48,298 nucleotides of DNA, taken from the NCBI RefSeq assembly GCF_005047355.1, contig NZ_SUMC01000062.1, positions 1 through 48,298 on the forward strand, read 5' to 3'. The stretch comes from Actinacidiphila oryziradicis. Lineage in GTDB: Bacteria > Actinomycetota > Actinomycetes > Streptomycetales > Streptomycetaceae. The notes beneath the pieces were generated by a model. It was not told the DNA's origin. It did no database searches and saw nothing but the letters and a program-made list of their open reading frames with translations. Of the stretch, positions 34,813-43,236 are shown in pieces. Position numbers and translations under genes: made by a program. Numbering within the stretch: position 1 is the first letter of the stretch; each line of letters opens with the position of its first letter.

Positions 34813-35409
34813 AGGGCCGGGGGCCGCCCGAAGACGAATGGAAGGGGCTGCGGTGGAGGGCTGGTTCGGCCTGCTGACCGACCCCCCAGGCCTGGCCGTG
34901 CCCGTGGCTGCCGCACATCTCAACCAACTTACCCAGCAACGACAGTTGGCGCGAATATGCCCAAGCCCTGCTGCGCCGGCTGCTGCTGAGAGCGGGATCG
35001 CCTCGCATAGCGATACCGACCAGGTGCGGTGGATGGGTGCGGCGTTCACCCGATGCCCTTATGAGGACGCCCGGTCTCCTCAGGGTCAGGAGGAGTCGCA
35101 GCCATTGGCCGCGTCTCAGCGCAGCGGTGCCATGTGATCTTGGCATCAGTTGGGCCAGCCGTAAGACACGAACCGGTGCTCCGGGGACCACGGTTGGGGT
35201 GTCGATCGCGCTGATGTCGTGGTGGGCCACCTCGGACGAGATGGCTGCGACGCAAGAGCTGAGACGTGGCTTGAAGCGATTGAGCGTGCAAGATTGGTCT
35301 CTTCAGGGCCGAGAAGTTACTGCGGCGAGATGCGGTGTCGTCGGGTCCTGTTCTTCCGGATTCACCCGGCGGGGATCCCCCCCCGCCGGACATGCGTAAG
35401 GAGCCCACT
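34813..35409. other. interval without a supportable gene
   Basis: Short open frames here have no recognisable motifs or ribosome binding sites. An AAGGAG at 35398-35403 belongs to the SDR gene at 35410. The sequence is probably decayed DNA plus the SDR promoter region. Confidence 0.4.
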
Positions 35410-36186
35410 ATGTTCACATCGATCGAGGGCCGGTCGGTGGTCGTCACCGGTGGCACCAAGGGCATCGGCAAGGGCATTGCCCGGGTCTTCGCCCGGGCGG
35501 GTGCCCAGGTCCTGGTGACCGGCCGGGACGCGGATACCGCGGCCGCTACCGCCAAGGAGCTGACCGCGCTGGGGGGCGGGCCGGTCACGTATGCGGTGGC
35601 GGATGTCTCGCGCGCCGAGGACAACGCCCAGGTGGCCGAAACAGCGATCGAGCGTCAGGGCGGGATCGACGTGGTCTGCGCGAACGCCGGGATCTTCCCC
35701 GCCGCCAAACTCGCCGCGATGACCGAGGAGGACATCGACATCATGTTCGGCATCAACGTCAAGGGCACAATACTCGCGGTGCGGGCCTGCCTGCCCGCTC
35801 TGATCACCTCCGGCCGGGGCCGGGTCATCCTCACCTCGTCGATCACCGGGCCAATCACCGGCTACCCGGGCTGGTCCCACTACGGAGCCAGCAAGGCAGC
35901 GCAGTTGGGCTACATGCGGAGCGCGGCGATCGAACTCGCGCCGCACGGCATCACCGTCAACGCGGTCCTCCCGGGCAATATCGCGACCGAGGGGATGGCC
36001 GAGCGGGGAGAGGACCACCGCCGGTCCATGGAGGCATCCATTCCCTTGGGCCGGCTCGGCGAAGCCGACGAGATCGGCAACGCCGCGTTGTTCCTGGCCA
36101 CCGATGAGGCCGCTTACATCACCGGGCAGGCCCTGGCGGTCGACGGCGGGCAGGTACTGCCGGAGTCGTTCGCCGCTCTGGAGTGA
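35410..36186 (+). CDS. FabG-like short-chain dehydrogenase/reductase
   Basis: A 258-residue NAD(P)H-dependent oxidoreductase. VVVTGGTKGIGKGIARVFAR is the cofactor loop, NAGIFPAAKLA the NNAG-type strand, and VILTSSITGPITGYPGWSHY, GASKAA gives the catalytic Ser-Tyr-x3-Lys. The ending ITGQALAVDGGQVLPES is standard. The ATG at 35410 has AAGGAG. It is the one intact gene between two patches of IS debris. The substrate is unknown, although 3-oxoacyl-ACP-reductase-like enzymes are the nearest description. Confidence 0.9.
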   Translation: MFTSIEGRSVVVTGGTKGIGKGIARVFARAGAQVLVTGRDADTAAATAKELTALGGGPVTYAVADVSRAEDNAQVAETAIERQGGIDVVCANAGIFPAAKLAAMTEEDIDIMFGINVKGTILAVRACLPALITSGRGRVILTSSITGPITGYPGWSHYGASKAAQLGYMRSAAIELAPHGITVNAVLPGNIATEGMAERGEDHRRSMEASIPLGRLGEADEIGNAALFLATDEAAYITGQALAVDGGQVLPESFAALE

Positions 36187-36272
36187 GCGCAGTCCGGGCG
36201 TTGTGCCGCTGCTCGGTGCCCCGTCGTCGGCATGGTGACCGCGGCGGTGACTCTGTTGGTGATCTTCGGGGG

Positions 36273-36828
36273 TCATCCGGCCGCTGCGTTACAGAGGGTG
36301 TGGAATCGGCTTGATCGTGTACGCCCTCGGGGCGTTTCAGCGATCCAGTCGGCGGTGCGGGTGAGGTTGCAGGCCATGGCGGTGAGTACATGCTGGACGT
36401 GCGTCTTGGCGAGCCCTCGGTAGCGCGTACGGCGCAGACCGTTACGTCGGACAGCCTGGGAGAGCGTCGCCTCGAAGCCGGCGCGGATGGCATAGCGCCG
36501 TTGCCACTGCTCGGTCTGCTGGTCGAGGCGGTTACGGACCTGGATCTCGTGCAACGGCCGTGGGAGCAGGGCGATCGTTCGGGGTCCGGTGGCCGAGGCG
36601 GTGCACGAGGGGCGGTCCGGGCAGGCCAGGCAGTCGGCCTTGGCAAAGCGGAACTGGAGGTACTCGTGGCCGTTGATACGGAGCGTCCCCGGCTGGGTGC
36701 TGGGTCTTGCCCCGAGGACACGTTGCCTGCTGTAGGTCCCAGTCGATCGTGAAGGCGGACTTCCCGAAGCCCTCGCCGCCTGGCGGACACTGTGGCCCCA
36801 GCCAACCTTTACGGCCCGGACCGGCCAC
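36273..36828 (-). pseudogene. C-terminal half of an IS1182-family transposase, frameshifted
   Basis: The 5' part (FGKSAFTIDWDLQQATCPRG) and the 3' part (YLQFRFAKADCLACPDRPSC; RYAIRAGFEATLSQAVRRNG; LRRTRYRGLAKTHVQHVLTA) are in different frames. The Cys cluster and the E-x6-R block are characteristic of IS1182 (DDE_Tnp_1_6). The first half is missing. Its edge truncates the neighbouring uncharacterised gene at about 36811. Confidence 0.75.
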
Positions 36829-37063
36829 GGACCAGGCGCAGCAGCCCGGTCCGGGTCTCCTCCGCCGGCATGTCCAGCTCCTGGATGAACCAGTCCACGT
36901 CGCCGAGGTCCCCGCACACGTCGTGCAGCCACAGGCAGCGGACGTAAAGGCCGAGGTCAGCGAGCGACAGACGGCTGCCGGTGATTGGGGCGTGGCGCAC
37001 TACCAGCGCGCACGGCTCGCCGCCGCTCGCGTCGATGGTGATGATCGGCCGAACCGTGTCCAT
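36809..37063 (-). CDS. small uncharacterised protein, probably truncated by the IS1182 insertion
   Basis: From ATG 37061-37063 the frame reads MDTVRPIITIDASGGEPCAL, VVRHAPITGSRLSLADLGLY, VRCLWLHDVCGDLGDVDWFI and ends in RLVRGRSGP. The middle looks like a helical DNA-binding-type domain seen at the start of actinomycete plasmid or phage proteins, but I cannot name it. The C-terminus ends where IS1182 sequence begins. About 84 residues remain. Confidence 0.45.
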   Translation of the reverse strand: MDTVRPIITIDASGGEPCALVVRHAPITGSRLSLADLGLYVRCLWLHDVCGDLGDVDWFIQELDMPAEETRTGLLRLVRGRSGP

Positions 37064-37541
37064 GGCCGCATCCTGGCGGACGATCCACGCGGATGGCCTC
37101 AGACGGCCCCGTACGGCCCGCAGAGCGCCATTCAACCCCTCCAATGGCCTAGAAGACGGCGGCCAGGACGCCTGCGTGGTCCCGCGATGTCGCCGGGTAC
37201 AACTTCGATCTGGCCACAGGCTCCCCATCCCACCCATCGATCATGCCCCGCCCCTGTGATAGCACCCCGGCACGGGGGCCGGGCCGCGCCGCAGCCCAGC
37301 GCCGGGAACCCTCAGCGCGACCGCTCCAACCACCACCCACCCTTCGCTTCACACAGGGCAGTGGATCAGGGAGCGAAGAGGGTTCCCGGAGTTTTCGGAG
37401 AGGCCCGGACAAGGGGGATGAGCAGCGATTATGCCGTTGTTGCGGCGGAGAGTTCCGGTAGTGGTCGTGGGAGTAGTTGCGGCAGTACTCCCAGCATCAC
37501 GCCCCGCCCCCCTTCAAATGATCCCGCAAGTGATGATATGA

Positions 37542-37746
37542 ACTCACCACGGTTCCGCCCGCCAGTCCAAGCTGGCCGGTCCAGTTTGGCCTGGCGGGCG
37601 GAACCGGCCAGCACCGTTGCACAGTGGCCGGAGCAGCTGCGCACCCGGGGGCGGGCTGCACAATGGCAATTGCGCAGCGCCCGCGTTGCGCAGCCCGCCC
37701 CTGGGCGTTGCGCGATGGAGGCTGCTCACGCCGGGCCGTGGTGAGT
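37542..37746. repeat. 205-bp structured element with two large stem-loops inside inverted ends
   Basis: ACTCACCACGG at 37542-37552 is inverted at 37736-37746. Inside, a perfect 15-bp stem (37551-37565 with 37591-37605) encloses a second near-perfect 9-bp stem. A further 12-bp stem (37648-37659 with 37690-37701) is extended by CCC/GGG. A third copy of ACTCACCAC is at 37765-37773. No gene is visible in 37064-37999. It could be a MITE, a recombination site or a structured RNA. Confidence 0.55.
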
Positions 37747-37999
37747 GGCTGGTGAGTACCGAAAACTCACCACGCCGATTCTGACCGCCGCTCGGCTCCC
37801 GCAAGCCCTCCGGCAGGCGGGCACTGTTGACTTGCCGCCGAACGTGCCCCCTGGCGCCGTGCGGGTGGTCACCGGCAGCCCGCCCGACGCGACCGCCTGC
37901 ACACCGCGCCGTGAACGGCCCTGCCCCAGCTGTATCGGGGCGGATCAGAGGGCGAACACGCGGACACGACGCGACGCGTGGCACACAGGCGACAGCAAG

Positions 38000-38370
38000 T
38001 CAGGCGGTCGCCCAGGCCCGGAGCTGGGCGGCGACCTCCTGGACGCCTGCGCTCTTGTGCTTCGCCCGCAGCACCAAGGCGAGGGGTCCTCAGGCTCGTA
38101 CTGCATGTAGATGCCGTTGGTGTTGAGGAACACCTCTGCCACCAGCCAGGCGAAGAACAAGTTCTTGTCCTCCAGCGGCTCGTGCAGCGCGGTCGACTCC
38201 AGCATGGCCGCGGCCTTGAGCCAGTCGGAGCCATACACGTCACGCCCCATGTACCGCGCGCGGGCCCGAGCACAGATACCGTCCAGGACGCCCAGATCGT
38301 GACAGGCCGGATCGCCGGGGAGAGTCTGGGCGACCTGCAGCAGCTCCTGAGGAGTGAGGAACCGCGTCAC
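38000..38370 (-). pseudogene. Doc/Fic-type toxin, frameshifted and with a degenerate Fic motif
   Basis: The frame MTRFLTPQELLQVAQTLPGD, GVLDGICARARARYMGRDVY, KAAAMLESTALHEPLEDKNL, FFAWLVAEVFLNTNGIYMQY follows the death-on-curing family. The motif that should read H-x-F/L-x-D-G-N-K-R is HEPLEDKNLFF, so catalytic residues are lost. After YEPED near 38090 two extra C, or one missing base, shift the frame; the true end LALVLRAKHKSAGVQEVAAQ, LRAWATA stops at 38000. The ATG overlaps the antitoxin stop (ATGA). Confidence 0.6.
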
Positions 38371-38699
38371 GCGGCGTGGCCGTGCTGCGCGGCCTGCAAG
38401 TCATGGCTGCTCATCGGCGCCGGGTCCGGCCACGGGCCGTCGGAGGCCAGCGGCCCCGCAGTCCCGGCTTCCTCGGCCGCGAAAACAGCAGCGAGACGCG
38501 TGACGGATTCGCCAGTGTGCTGGAGCGCCTTGAGAAACGGGTCCTCGGTCGCTGCGAGGGCAGCGTCCCGTACGAACGCCTGCGGGTCCTTGCCGATCAG
38601 GCGCGCAGCCCGCGTGACTCGCTCGTACTCCTCCGGGGCAAAGCCCGCAGGCGCCTCAGCACCGTTCTGCTCCCTATGAGGGACGGTACCAGCGCGCAA
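38367..38699 (-). CDS. antitoxin partner of the Doc-type toxin
   Basis: About 110 residues from a TTG at 38699 (no ATG or GTG is available in frame). The core FAPEEYERVTRAARLIGKDP, QAFVRDAALAATEDPFLKAL is a short ribbon-helix-helix-like, DUF1778-type segment. A flexible acidic C-terminal tail would bind the toxin. The stop overlaps the toxin start by four bases, as in type II toxin-antitoxin operons. The toxin appears inactive, so this may be a leftover antitoxin. Confidence 0.6.
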   Translation of the reverse strand: MRAGTVPHREQNGAEAPAGFAPEEYERVTRAARLIGKDPQAFVRDAALAATEDPFLKALQHTGESVTRLAAVFAAEEAGTAGPLASDGPWPDPAPMSSHDLQAAQHGHAA

Positions 38700-38779
38700 C
38701 CAGTCAAGCCCAGAAGCCAGCCCTCACAGCAGGCGCTTGATCTCTCCCACGGCGCGGTAGAACCCGCCCTGTCGGGGTC

Positions 38780-38813
38780 GGGTGGTCCGGGGAATCTCAT
38801 CCCCGGACCACCC
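38780..38813. terminator. terminator-like hairpin
   Basis: A perfect 14-bp stem (38780-38793 with 38800-38813) and a 6-base loop lie upstream of the antitoxin and before the transposase fragment. No T run follows. Confidence 0.45.
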
Positions 38814-38920
38814 CGCGCGGGGGGCATTCCCGGACTGGCGCCGGCAGTCGTGGGCGTAGGCCGTCAGGCGGTGTGTCTGAAGGCCAGAGCGGCCGGGATG
38901 ACAGCGTGCTGGCCGAAGCG

Positions 38921-39283
38921 CCCCTCGGCTGGACCATCCCCAAGGTCCGCGACCCGCACACCGCCGACCTGTGGACCTGGCTGATCATCGCCGCCCACAC
39001 CCAGCTCCGCCTCGCCCGACCGCTCGCCGAGGATCTCCGCCGCCCCTGGGAACGGCCGGCCGAGCCCCGCCGGCTCACCCCCGCCCGGGTCCGCCGGGGG
39101 TTCCGCCACCTCCGCGCGAAGACCACCCGTCCCGCCGGCGTGCCCAAACCCTCCCAGCCCGGCCCCGGACGCCCACCCGGCTCGAAAAACCGCAGACCAG
39201 CCCCACGCCACGAACCCGGGAAGACCGTAAAACGAGCCGAAACCCTCACCGAACACGTCCACCTGAAACAGCAGCGAGGTTAA
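38921..39283 (+). pseudogene. C-terminal fragment of an IS701-like transposase
   Basis: The frame LGWTIPKVRDPHTADLWTWL, IIAAHTQLRLARPLAEDLRR, PWERPAEPRRLTPARVRRGF and GRPPGSKNRRPAPRHEPGKT is the end of a transposase family widespread in Streptomyces (IS701-like). The catalytic N-terminal two thirds are missing and no start is present. Confidence 0.65.
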
Positions 39284-39357
39284 AGATCAAGCTCAGGGCA
39301 GTAGGGACTGCTTGTCAAGCGTGAGCAGCCGGTTCGACCCTTCGCTGAGTAGGTTCG

Positions 39358-39387
39358 ACAGCACCCCGGGGCTTGGGCCGGTGCTGT
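39358..39387 (-). terminator. possible terminator of the aquaporin gene
   Basis: ACAGCACC pairs with GGTGCTGT across a 14-base GC-rich loop, 23 bp beyond the aquaporin stop. Confidence 0.35.
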
Positions 39388-39409
39388 TACGGCACGCGCG
39401 TTGGCTGGA

Positions 39410-40117
39410 TCACTTGTCCTGGGGGTTGAGTGCCCGGAAGGCGAGTCCGGCGGCGGCACCGGCGATGAGCTCGACCACCAGGTAGATAAAGAAGGTTGAC
39501 CAGCCGAAGAGACCCATCACAGTGCCACCGAAAGCGACGGCCGGGTTGAACGCGCCGCCGGAGATCCCGCCGACGGCGAAGGCGCCCACCATGACGGTGA
39601 AACCGATCGCCAGGCCGTAGAAGGAGTTGTTCGGGTGGTCCTTGCTGGTGGCGACGTTGAGCACGACGTGGGCCAGGGCGAAGGTGAACAGCAGCTCGAC
39701 CACGATGGCTGCCGTCAGAGCGTGACCTGCAGGGGCCAGGGTCTTGACCGCCGCCGGGGTGACAACGCCCCGGACGACCCCCGCGGCGAGCAGGCCGGCA
39801 GCCAGCTGTGTGATCCAGTACCCGACCGCATCCCGGGTCCCGATCCGGCCCCGCACCAGCGCCGCCATGGTCACGGCGGGGTTGTAGTGGCCGCCGGAGA
39901 TGTGCCCACCGGCGTAGACCATGACCATGAGGGACGAGCCGATGGCCAGCGGGGCAAGCGGACTGCCGCTGTAGACCATGGCGCCGACTGTGAAGACGAG
40001 GAAGAACGTACCGATCAGCTCGACGGCGTACTTCTGACCTGCCCGCGGGGCAGCGACGACCTTCGGGGCTTCCTGGCGGGTGACGACCTTTGCGGCCTCC
40101 TGGGCGGTGACGGACAT
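39410..40117 (-). CDS. aquaporin/MIP-family channel
   Basis: A 235-residue membrane channel with six helices and two half-helices. Both NPA boxes are intact: GGHYNPAVTMAALVRG near residue 75 and GGAFNPAVAFGG near residue 190. The first 25 residues form a short cytoplasmic leader with a repeated KVV(T/A) motif. Residues around the second NPA (Val, not Asp, after it) favour a water- rather than glycerol-type pore; this is only a guess. The ATG at 40117 follows GGAAGGAA. It stands alone; the flanking 40118-40611 has no gene I can support. Confidence 0.88.
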   Translation of the reverse strand: MSVTAQEAAKVVTRQEAPKVVAAPRAGQKYAVELIGTFFLVFTVGAMVYSGSPLAPLAIGSSLMVMVYAGGHISGGHYNPAVTMAALVRGRIGTRDAVGYWITQLAAGLLAAGVVRGVVTPAAVKTLAPAGHALTAAIVVELLFTFALAHVVLNVATSKDHPNNSFYGLAIGFTVMVGAFAVGGISGGAFNPAVAFGGTVMGLFGWSTFFIYLVVELIAGAAAGLAFRALNPQDK

Positions 40118-40611
40118 CTCAATTCCTTCCGTTTCTGCGGCTACTCGCTAGCCTGCGCGGCCCGGTTCCTCGGGTGTTGGCCGCATGCACCTCAGGTGGT
40201 CGCCCGTCACGGGCCTGGAGTTCCCGACCAGTCGTTGTGGCGTGCGTCACAGCACGGCATGCGGGGCGGCCGTTCGGGCGTCACCGCTCGCGTCGTTCGA
40301 CCCGGCACGTGCGGACGCGGCCTACCGAGCCGGCGCCGGTCTCGGAACGGCAGGGACGGCGATCCGAGGCGTCAAGCGCATCCCGGTGCCGCCGCGGCTG
40401 GAACGCGCTTGGCAACCGGGTCAGCAACGCCGGAGCCCGCTGCCGCAACTCCACCCGAACGCACCGGCGACCTCGACATCCCTGAGCGAGCCGGCTGCTA
40501 CCGCGGCCATCGCGCGGTGCGGCGTTTGTGTGCGGCGCTGTCCGGCGCGGTGCTGGACAGCGCCGCCTCCCCGCCTGAGGGATACTCCGCACCGCGGGCG
40601 GAGGGAGTAAG

Positions 40612-40654
40612 GGCGGCTGGGCCGATCCGGTCCTGCAGCATCGGCCCAGCCGCC
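40612..40654 (-). terminator. terminator of the sigma/anti-sigma operon
   Basis: A perfect 15-bp stem (40612-40626 with 40640-40654) around a 13-base loop lies 20 bp beyond the anti-sigma stop. Confidence 0.65.
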
Positions 40655-40674
40655 GGCCCCGGGGCATGACGGAT

Positions 40675-41523
40675 TCAGGCGGCGCGGCGCACCGGACTGC
40701 CCTCCTCGGCACCATCCGTGCCGTTGTCCGCGGGCGCCGGCGCGGTCCGCGCCCGCGCCGAGCCGTGGGCTGCCTTCCAGGCCATCGCGCGTGCCGGTGG
40801 CGGTACGAACCCCGCGAGGCCCGACAGCAGACGGCGCTGCCGGAGCGTACGCAGCAGGTTCTGCCGGCGCAGCCGCCGCTGCCCCGGGCCGCCGCTGTCC
40901 GCGCCGACGAACCTGGTCAACATCGCCAGGAGCACGGCCCCCAGCAGGGTGATCAGGTGCGGCGTTTCGGCGGCCAAGGTGGTGGCGCCGCTCGCGGTGT
41001 CGACCAGGTCGATCAGCTCCAGCAGGCCGGCGGACACGCCCACCACGGGCAGCATCGCCCGAGCCCAGGTCGGACGTACCGCCGCGCCCAGCAGCGCCAC
41101 CGCGAGCGTGAGGTTGAACACGGCGAGTTCCCGAGCCGCTTGCAGCGGCACCCCGAGGCCCGCCCGGCCGACCAGCGCGGGGACGATGATCACTCCGTGG
41201 GCGAGCGCCGTCACCGCCAGACCGGCGCGGAGCAGCCGCGCGCTGCGACTGCCGTCCCGGGGAGGCCGGTCCGCCAGGACGGCCGTCAGGATGCGCTCCG
41301 TGCTGTCGGTTACCGGCGGCGCTGAGGTGAGGCGGGCACGCCGGGTCACCAGGTGGGCGTCTTCCCGCCACTGCCGGCACTCGTGGCAGGCGGTCATATG
41401 GGTGTCCAGGTCCTCCCGGGCGCAGGGCATCGCCTCACCGTCGAGGAGGGCGGACAGCGCCTCCCGGGCGGTGCCGCAGTCCTTTTCGGTGCGGTCGTCC
41501 CGGCCCCCGGTAGTGCCTCTCAT
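40675..41523 (-). CDS. zinc-binding (ZAS) membrane anti-sigma factor
   Basis: About 282 residues. The N-terminal ZAS domain has REALSALLDGEAMPC and the zinc motif HMTACHEC (H-x3-C-x2-C), which holds the sigma factor. Several hydrophobic helices follow between residues 95 and 225 (LLRAGLAVTALAHGVIIVPA; LAVALLGAAVRPTWARAMLP; LITLLGAVLLAMLTRFVGAD), so it is membrane anchored. The C-terminus is basic then proline-rich. ATG 41523 is chosen because GAAGGA lies 9 bp upstream; the in-frame ATG at 41532 overlaps that site. It is 73 bp after the sigma gene, so the two are co-transcribed. Confidence 0.85.
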   Translation of the reverse strand: MRGTTGGRDDRTEKDCGTAREALSALLDGEAMPCAREDLDTHMTACHECRQWREDAHLVTRRARLTSAPPVTDSTERILTAVLADRPPRDGSRSARLLRAGLAVTALAHGVIIVPALVGRAGLGVPLQAARELAVFNLTLAVALLGAAVRPTWARAMLPVVGVSAGLLELIDLVDTASGATTLAAETPHLITLLGAVLLAMLTRFVGADSGGPGQRRLRRQNLLRTLRQRRLLSGLAGFVPPPARAMAWKAAHGSARARTAPAPADNGTDGAEEGSPVRRAA

Positions 41524-41596
41524 CGTCACCATTCCTTCACCCCTCGCTAGGGCGTCCGGCCTCGTGCGGCAGAACCTGACTGCCAATCAGGGCTGG

Positions 41597-42178
41597 TCAG
41601 ACGTGACAGATCGCCGCGGCGGGCACGTCCGGCGCCCCGTGCCCGTGTGGCGGAGCCGCCCGGTCCCCGCCCAACGCCTCGATGAGGTCGGCCCGGGCGC
41701 GCGCGACGCGGGACCGGATCGTTCCGACCGGGCAGCCGCCCACTTGTGCCGCCTCGTCGTAGGACAGGCCGAGCAACTGCGTGAGGACGAAGGAGGTACG
41801 CCGGTCGGTGTCGAGGTGGGAGAGCAGCACCTGCACCTCGACCTGCTCGGCCACATCGGCGGTCATGGCCTCTTCACGGTGCAGGTCGACCAGGTGGGCG
41901 TTGCGCCGGCGCTGCCGGATCCGCGTACGCAGTTCGTCCATGCAGGTGTGCCGGGCGATGGAAAGCAGCCAGGTCCGTGCCGAGGAGTCCCCTTTGAAGG
42001 ATCTAAGGGCACGGAAGACCCGCAGGTAGGTCTCCTGGGTCAGGTCGTCGGCGGACTGCGGGTCCACCAGGTGTTCGCACAGCGACCACACCTCCTGCTG
42101 GCCGGCCCGGATGAACTCTCTCATCGCGTGCGGTTCAACGCGCTGGGCTTCGACGGCGAGACTGGTTAGATTGTCCAC
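41597..42178 (-). CDS. ECF RNA polymerase sigma factor
   Basis: A 193-residue ECF sigma factor. Region 2 is SADDLTQETYLRVFRALRSF, KGDSSARTWLLSIARHTCMD; region 4 is LLGLSYDEAAQVGGCPVGTI, RSRVARARADLIEAL. There is no extra domain. The start is taken as GTG at 42176-42178 (VDNLTSLAVEAQRV) because further upstream the frame loses homology. Its ZAS anti-sigma partner follows. The upstream 42179-42619 has no gene and should contain its own promoter. Confidence 0.9.
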   Translation of the reverse strand: MDNLTSLAVEAQRVEPHAMREFIRAGQQEVWSLCEHLVDPQSADDLTQETYLRVFRALRSFKGDSSARTWLLSIARHTCMDELRTRIRQRRRNAHLVDLHREEAMTADVAEQVEVQVLLSHLDTDRRTSFVLTQLLGLSYDEAAQVGGCPVGTIRSRVARARADLIEALGGDRAAPPHGHGAPDVPAAAICHV

Positions 42179-42619
42179 TGCACCGGCCTCAGTCGGGTGA
42201 GGGCGGAGGCAGCAGGAGCACCGGGCATGGATCGTGCCCCGCCGGGCACCAGGCCTGACCGGGCTGGGCAGGTGTGAGCCGGGACAGACGTAACGTGTTG
42301 AGAACACTGGGTCATGGTGCTCCTCGGCTTCCGGTAGCCATGCGACTGCGGGACGGGGCGGACCAGCCCATATCCGTGAACACTTCGTTGGTCGTACGAG
42401 CGGGGCGATACGTTCCTGAGAATTCGATGACTCCGGTCACACCCGACCGGGACCCGCGCCTGGTCTTCACACCACCGCTGTCGGAGCAGCGATGAGACCG
42501 TTACATCTCGGGCTGCTCCTCATCGGCCTGCCGGCGCAGGCGTGATTTTCCTGACTCACGGAAAAGCCCCCGCCCGGCCAAGCTCGAGGTTGTAGTGTCC
42601 TGCGTCGTAAATATCGAGT

Positions 42620-42811
42620 CTAAATATTTGTTGTTTTCTTGGTGCCCGGCGGGGTGATCTTTGAGAGGTAGTCGGCGAGTGATTTCAGGATCTCGTCGGC
42701 GGTCTTGGTCCAGGTGAAGGGGTGCGGGTCTTCGTTCCAGGTCTGGATCCAGGTCCGGATGTCGTTTTCCAGGGCCTGTACGAAGGTGTGGACGCCACGG
42801 CGGATGAGTTT
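42620..42811 (-). pseudogene. C-terminal fragment of an IS630-family transposase
   Basis: The frame KLIRRGVHTFVQALENDIRT, WIQTWNEDPHPFTWTKTADE, ILKSLADYLSKITPPGTKKT ends at 42620. This is the classical IS630 ending (D-I-x-x-W-I-x-x-W-N-x-x-P-x-P-x-x-W-x-K). At 42812 it meets a plus-strand IS630 fragment head on. Confidence 0.75.
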
Positions 42812-42890
42812 GCCCGAGCGGGCCGTAGTGCTGTGCGTGGATGAGAAGTCGCAGGTCCAGGCACTGGACCGGTCCCAGCCCATGCTGCCT
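42812..42890 (+). pseudogene. internal fragment of an IS630-family transposase
   Basis: LPERAVVLCVDEKSQVQALD, RSQPMLP is the conserved block around the second catalytic Asp of IS630 transposases. It is on the strand opposite the C-terminal fragment just before it, and its frame runs on into the D-Ala-D-Ala ligase fragment. Confidence 0.65.
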
Positions 42891-43130
42891 ACGCTGTGGG
42901 ACGGCCTGGGCTGCCGTGGCGCGGCCCGGATCGACTTCATGGTCACCGACACCGGGCAGCCGTACGCGCTGGAGGTGAACACCACGCCCGGCATGTCGCG
43001 GGACTCCAACCTCATCACCGGCGCGGGCCTGTGCGGCCTCAGCCATGCCGGTGTCGTCCGGGCGGTCCTCCACGAAGCGCTCACGCGGCCGCCGTACGAT
43101 GTCCCCCTGCCCACCCCCGTGTTTGCTTGA
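42891..43130 (+). pseudogene. C-terminal fragment of a D-alanine-D-alanine ligase-type ATP-grasp enzyme
   Basis: The frame LGCRGAARIDFMVTDTGQPY, ALEVNTTPGMSRDSNLITGA, GLCGLSHAGVVRAVLHEALT contains the Mg/ATP-binding E-x-N and the PGM(S/T) substrate loop of Ddl. The first two thirds are gone, replaced by IS630 sequence. As the cell needs Ddl, an intact copy must be elsewhere. Confidence 0.65.
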
Positions 43131-43236
43131 AGAGGACGAGGCGCGTCGAAGTTATTGACGCGGGCATGCCCGTGAGCGACAACATCTGTACGAGTTCCAC
43201 ATTCCCTGACGTCTTCCCGGGACGGAGACCAGCAAG

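Noticed and set aside
36707..37744. A 345-codon plus-strand frame
   Set aside because: It crosses the opposite IS1182 fragment and the structured element, and shows no protein-like pattern.
40185..40610. A 141-codon plus-strand frame in the gap upstream of the aquaporin
   Set aside because: Residue composition is that of random high-GC translation, with no RBS or motif.
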